Shown piece after piece: positions 1 to 6,317 of a stretch of 8,106 nucleotides of DNA; within the stretch, counting starts at the first letter, position 1, and each line of letters starts with the position of its first letter. Under the pieces are notes generated by a model. The model made no database searches and was not told where the DNA came from. It saw only the letters and a list, made by a program, of their open reading frames with translations. Source of the stretch: Erythrobacter sp. UBA2510. Its GTDB lineage: Bacteria; Pseudomonadota; Alphaproteobacteria; Sphingomonadales; Sphingomonadaceae. Where the stretch lies: contig DDNW01000044.1 of assembly GCA_002341345.1 (NCBI GenBank), positions 2,145-10,250 on the forward strand, read 5' to 3'. A program made the translations under genes and the position numbers.

Positions 1-2324
1 CCCGGATGCTGGATGCCGACGAACAGCGTGCGCCCGTCCGGCGTCGTGTCGACACCGGTGATCTCGCACTCCTTCGGGCCGGTCAGGAAGCGCTTGAGCG
101 TTGCCGCGCTCGCCCCGGTCCCGACATGCGTGGTCTGCTGCGCAGTACCGCCCGCGCCCTGGTTGGTGATCGTCACATCCCCGCCATCGCCGACGAAGCC
201 CGGCAGCGCGGCCAGCATCATGCAATTGGTACGATCGGTCATCGCGCCGTCGTCCGTCTGGATCCACAGCAGCGGGTTGACCTTGCCCGCCACGTTATGC
301 TCGCGCGAGAACCACAGACCGTCCGGGCTGGAGAAGTCGTTGTCGTCGTCCAGGCCGCTGATGTTCACGTCCGCCCCGGCATCGGCCGAGTCGGCACCGA
401 ACAGGTAGATGTCCCAGATGAAGCTGGTCGCCGAGTTATCGTCTCCGCTCTCGCGGATACGGATGATGTGGCCATTGGGGTTGCCGTACTGGTTCGAGCT
501 GCCCTTGGGATCGTTATAGTGCCGCGGATTGGCCGCATCGGTGCCGTCCACCGGACGGTTCGAGGCGTTGTTGTTGGTCAGAGTCAGGTAGATTTCGCCG
601 GTCTGCGGATTGCAGGCCGTCCATTCGGGACGATCCATTGGCGTCGCTTCCTGCGCATCGGCGGCCAGCCGGGCATGGGTCAGGATGTCGGCCTGATCAG
701 CAAAGACATATTCCGCATCGCTGCTGGTCGCCGGCCGGTTGGGAACCTGACCGAAAACCAGCGGCATCCAGCTACCGGTACCGTCCTCGTGGAATTGCGC
801 GACATAGAGCGTTCCGGAATCGAGATATTTGTCACCGAAGGCCAGACCGCCAGTGCCATTGCCGTCGCTCGACTGCCACGCGGCGGACGAGACGAATTTG
901 TAGAAATATTCGCGGCGCGAGTCGTCGCCCATATAGACCGCGACCTTCTGGCCCTGCGTCAGCTTGCCGAGCCATGCACCTTCGTGGCCCATCCGGCCCA
1001 GAGCAGTACGCTTGCGCGGCGTGCTGGTCGGGTCATAGGGGTCGATTTCCAGCACCCAGCCGAACTGGTTGGGTTCGTTGCGGTAATCGTCTGTGGCAGT
1101 GCCGGTATCCCCGGCGCGCGCGTCCCAGCGACGGAAGGTCGTGTCGTCAGGATTGCTTGGGGTCACGGTCGACCAGGCGTAATTGCCGGTCGAGCTGCGA
1201 ACGCCATAACGGTTCAGCCCGGTCAGCTCGCGCGCGGTGCGATTGGCATCGTCGCCGCTGCGGCGGAAATAGAACGCCCAGTTCTCTTCACAGGTCAGCA
1301 GCGTACCCCAGCCGGTAACGCCGTTGGCGCAATTGTTGATCGTGCCGCGACCGGTCGTGCCAGAGGGCGAATATGCGGTTTTGAGCAGGTCAGTGCCCGC
1401 CACCGGCCCATTGAACACAACAGGCGTGTTTGGCGTGATACGACGGTTGAAGGCACTGTCCTGCACCCACTCCCACTCGCGCGTACCGACATCGATATAT
1501 TCGGTAACGCTGACGCCATGCGCCTCGATTTCCTTGATCGCCTCTTCTTCGGGGCGCGGGCCGGTCGAGCCATTGGTGGTGCCATTAGGATGCAGATATT
1601 GCTCGTTCAGGTTCTCGTGGTTCTGGGCGAGCAGGCCGCGCTTGGAATAGGTGTCGTTGCGCTTGCCATTGGGGCCGAGCGCGAAGAAATACAGCGCGTC
1701 GCCATGGTCGCCGATGCGGTTCGCGAAACCGGTATCGGTTCCGTCATTGGCATAGGCCGGGACACCCGCCGCGATCGGGTCGCCCAGACGGGTCATGACC
1801 TTGACCGAGTAACCGGCTGGTACGGTGACGATGTCGTCGAGGTTTTTGTCGACGGCAGAAAAGGTCAACTTGGCCGGGCCGACCTTGACCTTGGTCACCT
1901 TGCCGGCGGCAGCCGTGGCCGAAGCGCTGCCCTGCTGGAACGTCAGTTCGGTCACTTCGCTGACCGCGGGCGCGATGAACTCCGTGCCGTCGTCGGTCGT
2001 CACCATTTCCACATCCGGACCACCGGTCTGAACCCAGCTACCGCTGCCAGCCAGAAGCACGGAAGCACCGGCGGTGGTTGCGATCTCGTCACCTTCTGCG
2101 GCGATATTCGTGTTCGCCATGTCTTCATCGAGGCAGGCGGTCAGCATCGAAGTGCCGACAAACGCCATTGCACTCGCCTTTAGTCCGCCCATCATCGTTG
2201 CGCGGCGCGACAGGCGCTCGGCAACGATCGTGCTGAGGTGGCGGCCCAGAGAACTGTTGGGCGAATTGTTGGCGTCTAGATCGCCGTCCGAATAGGCGGC
2301 GGGAAGGGTCTTGGTCTGGTCCAC
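1..2324 (-). CDS. phoX: PhoX-family alkaline phosphatase, Tat-exported (3' end outside window)
   Basis: PhoX enzymes are calcium- and iron-dependent phosphatases that release phosphate from organic phosphoesters outside the cytoplasm. The reverse strand is open for 774 codons from a GTG at 2324 to the window edge. Family signatures seen in order: NHENLNEQYLHPNG (His236-Glu237-Asn238), NNCANG (Cys332), a WGTLLTCEENW block (Cys345, Glu346, Glu347), GHEGAWLG (Glu448), VYMGDDSRREYFYKF, DGLWFSREHN, and near the edge PDGRTLFVGIQHPG, which normally lies close to the C-terminus, so probably only some tens of residues are missing. The N-terminus carries a twin-arginine motif, SRRATMM (Arg40-Arg41), then a weakly hydrophobic stretch ending in LTAC (Cys64). 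That suggests Tat export and possibly a lipid anchor. The GTG is chosen because AGGGAG lies 9 bases upstream. A Pho-box-like array precedes it, which fits phosphate-starvation control. The family assignment is firm; substrate range is not visible. Confidence 0.93.
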   Translation of the reverse strand, partial: MDQTKTLPAAYSDGDLDANNSPNSSLGRHLSTIVAERLSRRATMMGGLKASAMAFVGTSMLTACLDEDMANTNIAAEGDEIATTAGASVLLAGSGSWVQTGGPDVEMVTTDDGTEFIAPAVSEVTELTFQQGSASATAAAGKVTKVKVGPAKLTFSAVDKNLDDIVTVPAGYSVKVMTRLGDPIAAGVPAYANDGTDTGFANRIGDHGDALYFFALGPNGKRNDTYSKRGLLAQNHENLNEQYLHPNGTTNGSTGPRPEEEAIKEIEAHGVSVTEYIDVGTREWEWVQDSAFNRRITPNTPVVFNGPVAGTDLLKTAYSPSGTTGRGTINNCANGVTGWGTLLTCEENWAFYFRRSGDDANRTARELTGLNRYGVRSSTGNYAWSTVTPSNPDDTTFRRWDARAGDTGTATDDYRNEPNQFGWVLEIDPYDPTSTPRKRTALGRMGHEGAWLGKLTQGQKVAVYMGDDSRREYFYKFVSSAAWQSSDGNGTGGLAFGDKYLDSGTLYVAQFHEDGTGSWMPLVFGQVPNRPATSSDAEYVFADQADILTHARLAADAQEATPMDRPEWTACNPQTGEIYLTLTNNNASNRPVDGTDAANPRHYNDPKGSSNQYGNPNGHIIRIRESGDDNSATSFIWDIYLFGADSADAGADVNISGLDDDNDFSSPDGLWFSREHNVAGKVNPLLWIQTDDGAMTDRTNCMMLAALPGFVGDGGDVTITNQGAGGTAQQTTHVGTGASAATLKRFLTGPKECEITGVDTTPDGRTLFVGIQHP

Positions 2325-2333
2325 GAATCGATG

Positions 2334-2339
2334 CTCCCT
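2334..2339 (-). promoter_or_regulatory. Ribosome binding site of phoX
   Basis: On the reverse strand AGGGAG lies 9 bases before the GTG at 2324. It decides for this rare start codon, because no ATG with a comparable site lies nearby in frame. The next in-frame ATGs (Met44, Met45) fall inside the Tat signal, after the twin arginines. Confidence 0.7.
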
Positions 2340-2357
2340 CTCGTTGAGTGGGGCTCG

Positions 2358-2441
2358 ATTAATTTTGCCGTGTGACGATTCCGCGCGATTGTGACGACGC
2401 GGTGAAGGCCGTGTTACGATGCGGAGACGCTTCTGTTACAA
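2358..2441 (-). promoter_or_regulatory. Probable PhoB-dependent promoter with Pho-box array
   Basis: Read on the reverse strand, five heptamers start at exact 11-bp intervals: TTGTAAC (2435-2441), GCGTCTC (2424-2430), TCGTAAC (2413-2419), CCTTCAC (2402-2408) and TCGTCAC (2391-2397). A sixth exact TCGTCAC lies at 2372-2378, out of phase by 8 bp. PhoB binds direct repeats of about CTGTNAY every 11 bp, and the GTNAY core is kept in three of the five in-phase units and in the sixth. A -10-like ATTAAT follows at 2358-2363, with no sigma70 -35 box at the matching distance, as expected of an activated promoter. The array lies 67-117 bp before phoX, whose product is a classical Pho-regulon enzyme. 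The match to PhoB is inferred from spacing and context. Confidence 0.68.
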
Positions 2442-2460
2442 AAGCCGAAGAACTGCATCC

Positions 2461-2484
2461 AATTCACTGTTTAAAAGGTGAATT
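2461..2484. promoter_or_regulatory. AT-rich 24-bp dyad, possible operator
   Basis: The arms AATTCAC (2461-2467) and GTGAATT (2478-2484) are perfect inverted repeats, and the central TTTAAA (2470-2475) is itself self-complementary about the same axis, so 20 of 24 positions are symmetric. It lies just upstream of the Pho-box array and downstream of the helicase stop. Its AT-rich make-up is unlike the surrounding GC-rich DNA. It may bind a dimeric regulator of phoX. It makes a poor terminator because it has no GC-rich stem or T-run. No regulator is assigned. Confidence 0.4.
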
Positions 2485-2486
2485 TT

Positions 2487-2518
2487 AATCCAAGCCCAGA
2501 CATTGATCCGGGCGGATT
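2487..2518 (-). terminator. Hairpin behind the helicase gene, possible terminator
   Basis: AATCC (2487-2491) pairs with GGATT (2514-2518), and GCCC (2494-2497) with GGGC (2510-2513). This gives a nine-pair stem with a two-base bulge and a 12-base loop, starting 3 bases after the helicase stop codon. In the direction of helicase transcription it is followed by AAAATTC rather than a T-run, so it may stabilise the 3' end or act only weakly as a terminator. Confidence 0.35.
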
Positions 2519-2521
2519 TGT

Positions 2522-3910
2522 TCAGCTGAATCCGACGCCTAGGAAGTCGGGTTTGGGTCCGTTCCATTCGCCCGCCGGGACGGGTTCGTCGTCCTTGTGG
2601 TAGCGGCGCGAAGAGGTCTCGCGGCGATCGTCTCGCGCCTGTTTGCGTCCAGGACGCTCTTCGGCCTCGGGACGCTCATCACGCTTGCGACTCGACTTAC
2701 GCGGCTTCTCTTCCGCTTCGTCTTCAGCGGCACTATCGGCCTTGGCCTTTTCCGGGGCTTTCTTCTCCGCCGGCTTGGGCAGTTCGACCCGCAGGTCCTT
2801 CTTGCCGAAGACCGGGATCTTCGCACCGGTCAGCTTCTCGACATTGGCGATGGCCTCGGCATCGTCTTCCGCGACGAAGGTGAAGGCGCGGCCCTTGGCC
2901 CCGGCCCTGCCCGTACGCCCGATGCGGTGGACATAATCGTCCGGGTGCCAGGGCGTGTCGAAATTGAAAACGTGGGACACGCCCTTGATGTCGAGTCCGC
3001 GAGCGGCGACGTCGGAGGCAACCAGAATATTGATCTCCCCGTCCTTGAACCGCTGCAGTTCGGCATTGCGGCTGGCCTGATCGATGTCGCCATGGATCTC
3101 GCCGGAGCGGAAGCCGTCGCGCTGCAAGGCCTTGTTGAGTTCACGCACCGTGGTCTTGCGGTTGGAAAAAATAATCGCGGTCTCGACCAGATCGTTCCGC
3201 AGCAGCCAGCGCAGCGTGTCACGCTTTTCTCGCGCCTTAACCGGGATCTGGAAGGCGGTGATGTTCTCGTTGGTCGACGCCGCGCGCGAGACCGCAATGC
3301 GCTTGGGATTGTTCAGGAACTGCTTGGTCAGTTTTTCGATCGGCGGTGGCATCGTGGCGCTGAACAGCAGCGTCTGGCGTGTTTCGGGCAGCTTGGAGCA
3401 GATGAACTCGATGTCCGGGATGAAGCCCATGTCGAGCATCCGGTCGGCTTCGTCGATTACCAGCAGGTCGCAACCCGTCAGCAGGATCTTGCCCCGCTCG
3501 AACAAATCCATCAGACGTCCGGGCGTGGCGATCAGCACATCGACGCCATCGTTGAGTGCCTTCACCTGCTCGCCCATCTGCACGCCGCCAATCAACAGCG
3601 CCATCTTCAGATCGTGGTTCTTGCCGTATTTCTCGAAATTCTCGGCAACCTGCGCGGCCAGTTCCCGGGTCGGCTCCAGGATTAGCGAGCGTGGCATAAG
3701 CGCGCGGCGACGACCGCTGGCGAGCACGTCGATCATCGGCAGGACGAAGCTGGCGGTCTTGCCGGTGCCGGTCTGGGCGATGCCGATCAGGTCGCGCATC
3801 ATCAGCACGGTCGGGATCGCCTCGGCCTGAATCGGCGTCGGCTCGGTATAGCCAGCCGCTTCCACGGCTTGCAGCAATTCGTCAGAAAGGCCGAGATCGG
3901 CAAACTTCAT
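2522..3910 (-). CDS. DEAD-box ATP-dependent RNA helicase (RhlE-like)
   Basis: This is a cytoplasmic ATP-dependent RNA helicase of 462 residues, expected to unwind short RNA duplexes in ribosome assembly, cold response or mRNA turnover. All core motifs are intact: Q motif GYTEPTPIQ (20-28), motif I AQTGTGKT (45-52), Ia PTRELAAQ (80-87), Ib TPGR (129-132), II DEAD (153-156), III SAT (184-186), IV IIFSNRK (246-252), V ASDVAARGLDI (298-308) and VI HRIGRTGRAG (328-337). From about residue 380 there is a low-complexity tail rich in Lys, Arg and Glu, probably an RNA- or protein-binding arm, ending in PDFLGVGFS. The ATG at 3910 is preferred over one at 3961 because MKFADLGLSDELL is the usual family start. 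The Shine-Dalgarno signal before it is weak. It is the only gene on its transcript unless the secreted-protein gene upstream reads through. Which RhlE/CsdA/DbpA subtype it belongs to cannot be settled by eye. Confidence 0.95.
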   Translation of the reverse strand: MKFADLGLSDELLQAVEAAGYTEPTPIQAEAIPTVLMMRDLIGIAQTGTGKTASFVLPMIDVLASGRRRALMPRSLILEPTRELAAQVAENFEKYGKNHDLKMALLIGGVQMGEQVKALNDGVDVLIATPGRLMDLFERGKILLTGCDLLVIDEADRMLDMGFIPDIEFICSKLPETRQTLLFSATMPPPIEKLTKQFLNNPKRIAVSRAASTNENITAFQIPVKAREKRDTLRWLLRNDLVETAIIFSNRKTTVRELNKALQRDGFRSGEIHGDIDQASRNAELQRFKDGEINILVASDVAARGLDIKGVSHVFNFDTPWHPDDYVHRIGRTGRAGAKGRAFTFVAEDDAEAIANVEKLTGAKIPVFGKKDLRVELPKPAEKKAPEKAKADSAAEDEAEEKPRKSSRKRDERPEAEERPGRKQARDDRRETSSRRYHKDDEPVPAGEWNGPKPDFLGVGFS

Positions 3911-3993
3911 AAGCAGGTCACAATGTCCGGATCGTGCGCCCTGCAACAGGCAAGGCATCATGAGGGCGAAATTCTCCGCCGCAACGAGGGGCG

Positions 3994-4022
3994 CGCTAAG
4001 CGGTTTAAGGGGGAAAAGTCAA
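3994..4022 (-). promoter_or_regulatory. Candidate sigma70 promoter of the helicase gene
   Basis: On the reverse strand TTGACT (4017-4022) is followed after exactly 17 bases by TTAGCG (3994-3999). The -35 is near consensus and the -10 is poor. It would give a leader of roughly 75-80 bases before the ATG at 3910. The rest of the 161-bp gap (3911-4071) shows no clear terminator for the upstream gene. Confidence 0.35.
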
Positions 4023-4071
4023 GCGAGACGGCGTTTCGAAAACGTACCGGAGTTGAGCCGCTACCCCTGAC

Positions 4072-4659
4072 TCAATCCTCTACCGGCGTAACCTGGCCAA
4101 GACTCTCGATCATGCAACTCGCCCCGGCACGCGACAGCAGGCGGTCCCGCGCAACGCACACCCGGCCATCTTCGCCTCGCTCGATATAAAAGCCCTGATA
4201 GAAGGCGCTGGCCGCACAGGACGCCTCGAGCCGGGCACTGAGCACATCGCGGTTGCGCATAAACAGCAGCAGGCGATTGCCGCCGGCAGGCCGCGCGCCA
4301 TCGATGCCATCAATCGGGATGCAATCCTCGCCATAGGGCATTTCACGATAGAGCGGCGCGCTACCCTGGCTGGCATCCTCTGCCGAGGGTTGCAGACGCT
4401 GGGCAGGCGCGGCGGGCGAGATGCGGATGATGACCCGCCGCTCGATCCGGACCTGGTTCTGCGTCGGGGAGCGGACCGCATCGAGCAATTCACGCAAAGC
4501 AGGCGCAGGCCTTTCGCCAAAGCGCTGCCCGGGTACGAACTGCCCGGCGACAGGCCCTTCGGTCGTGCCGGTATCCTGCGCGGAAAGACGGGCATGCCCG
4601 ACGCCGAAAGCAAGGGCTGTCCCGGTAACAAGGGCAAGGGAAAGAATGAGGCTTTTCAT
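4072..4659 (-). CDS. Secreted four-cysteine protein of unknown function
   Basis: A 195-residue protein. Residues 1 to about 23-27 form a signal peptide: MKSL, then a hydrophobic run LILSLALVTGTALAFG, with plausible cleavage after GHA (23) or LSA (27). The mature chain is expected in the periplasm or outside. Residues 28-100 are rich in Pro, Gln and Arg and probably disordered apart from a short basic beta-like stretch, RIERRVIIRI (71-80). Residues 103-185 look like a compact domain with four cysteines (113, 148, 168, 182), an even number that would suit two disulfides, and the patterns NRLLLFMRNRDV and FYQGFYIERGEDGRVC. I recognise no named domain; the make-up recalls small conserved hypothetical proteins of sphingomonads. 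The ATG at 4659 is chosen over an upstream one at 4764 because it starts the signal peptide. It diverges from the FAD dehydrogenase gene 134 bp away. Confidence 0.8.
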   Translation of the reverse strand: MKSLILSLALVTGTALAFGVGHARLSAQDTGTTEGPVAGQFVPGQRFGERPAPALRELLDAVRSPTQNQVRIERRVIIRISPAAPAQRLQPSAEDASQGSAPLYREMPYGEDCIPIDGIDGARPAGGNRLLLFMRNRDVLSARLEASCAASAFYQGFYIERGEDGRVCVARDRLLSRAGASCMIESLGQVTPVED

Positions 4660-4673
4660 GTCCACCGTTGGAC
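4660..4673 (-). promoter_or_regulatory. Small hairpin abutting the start codon of the secreted-protein gene
   Basis: GTCCA (4660-4664) and TGGAC (4669-4673) pair around a four-base loop directly before the ATG at 4659, covering the place where a ribosome binding site (weak GGTGG) should sit. It could dampen translation initiation. With only five pairs this may be chance. Confidence 0.25.
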
Positions 4674-4715
4674 CGTGCCTTGCGCTCCCATGCGTAGCCG
4701 GTCGAAAACTCCCTC

Positions 4716-4768
4716 TAAGCCCTGCGCTTGAATGAGGGCTTAATTGCCCGATTGTGCTTTGCAAGCCC
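4716..4768 (+). promoter_or_regulatory. Inverted repeats in the divergent intergenic region
   Basis: TAAGCCCT (4716-4723) and AGGGCTTA (4735-4742) are perfect 8-bp inverted repeats separated by 11 bases. A third element, AAGCCC (4763-4768), can also pair with GGGCTT (4736-4741), so two hairpins compete for the same strand. The element lies midway between the divergent secreted-protein and dehydrogenase genes, 26 bases before the dehydrogenase ATG. It could be an operator for a dimeric regulator or a leader structure. No clear -35/-10 pair was found here for either gene. Confidence 0.4.
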
Positions 4769-4793
4769 GCCGCTGGTTTGGCATGGGCATAGT

Positions 4794-6242
4794 ATGAGTG
4801 CTCAGGCGGAATTTCTCGACGAGGCGGTTGCGCTGCTGGGTCCGCGCGGACTGACCAGCGACCCTGAACTGGTCACGCCGTGGCTGACCGACTGGCGTGG
4901 CCGTTACACTGGCAGGGCACTGGCCCTCGCCTCGCCCGCCAGCACACAAGAGGTCAGCGCGCTGGTCAAACTGTGCGCCAGGCATGGCGTGCCGATAGTA
5001 CCGCAGGGTGGCAATAGCGGCATGTCCGGTGGTGCCACCCCCGACGAAAGCGGGTCCTCTGTGGTCCTGTCGCTGCGTCGGATGAACACGATCCGCGCGC
5101 TCGATGCGCAGGCCCAGCAGGCCGTCTGCGATGCGGGTGTGATCCTGCAAACGCTGCACGAGGCAGCTGACGCCGAAGGCCTGCGCTTCCCATTGACGCT
5201 GGGCGGCAAAGGCTCTGCCACGGTCGGCGGGCTGATCTCGACTAATGCCGGCGGTACACAGGTGCTGCGTCATGGTTCGATGCGTGCGCAGGTTCTGGGG
5301 ATCGAGGCGGTGCTGGCCGATGGCAGCATTTTCGACGCGCTCATCCCGCTCAAGAAGGACAATCGCGGCTTCGACCTCAAGCAATTGCTGATCGGATCGG
5401 AGGGGACGCTTGGCATCGTCACCGCCGCGACGCTACGTCTCCTGCCTGCACTGGCGGAACGCGCCGTGCTGTGGGCAGGTCTTGCCGATATTCGCGATAC
5501 CCGCAAACTGCTGCTCCATGCGCAGGACGTGGCAGGCGACGCGCTCGAGGGGTTCGAGGTGATGCCAGCCCACAGTCTTAAGGCTGTGCTCGCGCATGTC
5601 CCCGGTGCCCGCGCGCCGCTGGCTGGGGAGCATAATTGGCACGCCCTGATCGAACTTGCCGCCGACAAGGGACGGGCTGCCGCCCTGCCCGCCCTCGCCC
5701 AGGGTCTGCTCGAAAGCGCGTTCGAGGCCGATCTGGTAGAGGATGCGACGATCGCCGCCAATGAGACGCAGGCAGAATCCTTCTGGACCCTGCGCGACGA
5801 GATTGCCCCGGCCGAGCGCGCGCTGGGCCCGGCGATGCAGCACGACATCTCCGTACCCGTTGCCAGCATGGCGGACTTCGTTGCCGAGGCCGTGCCACGG
5901 GTCGAGCAGCGGTTTCCCGGCACCAAGGGCATAGCATTCGGTCATCTGGGTGACGGCAATGTCCATTTCCACGTTCTGGCACCAGCGGGTGCGACACGCG
6001 GGGAATGGGAGACCAGCGAAGGCAAACTCATCAGCGCCTTCGTGCATGACCTCGTCAAGCAATGGCATGGCTCGATCAGTGCCGAACACGGCATCGGCCA
6101 GCTCAAGCGCGATGAACTGGGGCGACTGGGCGATCCGGTGCAACTGGCTCTGATGCGGCAGGTGAAACACGCGCTCGACCCGCAAGGCCTGCTCAATCCC
6201 GGCAAACTCGTGCCGCTTGCGCCTTCGCAGGCCAGCCATTAA
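4794..6242 (+). CDS. FAD-linked D-2-hydroxyacid dehydrogenase (GlcD / D-2-hydroxyglutarate dehydrogenase type)
   Basis: A flavoprotein of 482 residues expected to oxidise a D-2-hydroxyacid (D-lactate, D-2-hydroxyglutarate or glycolate) to the 2-oxoacid and pass electrons to a carrier. The N-terminal half is a PCMH-type FAD domain (about 35-215): PQGGNSGMSGG (70-80), GLISTNAGG (146-154), KDNRGFDLKQL (188-198) and IGSEGTLGIVT (200-210). The C-terminal half is an FAD-oxidase C domain with the metal-site motif GHLGDGNVH (His384, His391) and SAEHGIG (Glu431-His432), then LDPQGLLNPGK near the end. There is no signal peptide or membrane helix, so it is probably cytoplasmic or peripheral. The KDNRG-FDLKQL block most resembles D-2-hydroxyglutarate/D-lactate dehydrogenases, but the substrate cannot be fixed by eye. 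The ATG at 4794 (MSAQAEF) is preferred over 4728, whose extra residues lie in the regulatory gap. The ribosome binding site is weak. sapC follows 75 bases downstream on the same strand. Confidence 0.9.
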   Translation: MSAQAEFLDEAVALLGPRGLTSDPELVTPWLTDWRGRYTGRALALASPASTQEVSALVKLCARHGVPIVPQGGNSGMSGGATPDESGSSVVLSLRRMNTIRALDAQAQQAVCDAGVILQTLHEAADAEGLRFPLTLGGKGSATVGGLISTNAGGTQVLRHGSMRAQVLGIEAVLADGSIFDALIPLKKDNRGFDLKQLLIGSEGTLGIVTAATLRLLPALAERAVLWAGLADIRDTRKLLLHAQDVAGDALEGFEVMPAHSLKAVLAHVPGARAPLAGEHNWHALIELAADKGRAAALPALAQGLLESAFEADLVEDATIAANETQAESFWTLRDEIAPAERALGPAMQHDISVPVASMADFVAEAVPRVEQRFPGTKGIAFGHLGDGNVHFHVLAPAGATRGEWETSEGKLISAFVHDLVKQWHGSISAEHGIGQLKRDELGRLGDPVQLALMRQVKHALDPQGLLNPGKLVPLAPSQASH

Positions 6243-6306
6243 GGCCGCGACCATTCACGGCGCAGCGCCCCATTGGCGACGTCAGACAGTTTGACCCGTA
6301 ACCTTC

Positions 6307-6312
6307 GGAGAG
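6307..6312 (+). promoter_or_regulatory. Ribosome binding site of sapC
   Basis: GGAGAG lies 5 bases before the ATG at 6318 and selects that start over an in-frame ATG at 6273, which has no such site and would add 15 residues atypical of the family. Confidence 0.7.
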
Positions 6313-6317
6313 ATCGC

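Noticed and set aside
6..2183. A 725-codon open frame on the plus strand
   Set aside because: It is antisense to phoX. Its translation shows no family motif and is Arg/Val/Gly-rich, as expected from the complement of a high-GC gene, while the reverse strand carries unmistakable PhoX motifs throughout.
2597..3685. A 362-codon open frame on the plus strand
   Set aside because: It lies wholly over the helicase gene, which has every DEAD-box motif intact on the other strand.
3911..3961. N-terminal extension of the helicase from an ATG at 3961
   Set aside because: The extra 17 residues are not family-like, and MKFADLGLSDELL at 3910 is a normal start for this helicase type.
4660..4764. N-terminal extension of the secreted protein from an ATG at 4764
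   Set aside because: It would bury the signal peptide behind 35 polar residues and use up the divergent intergenic region.
5433..6254. A 273-codon open frame on the minus strand
   Set aside because: It mirrors the dehydrogenase coding frame, including its metal-binding motifs, and is a shadow.
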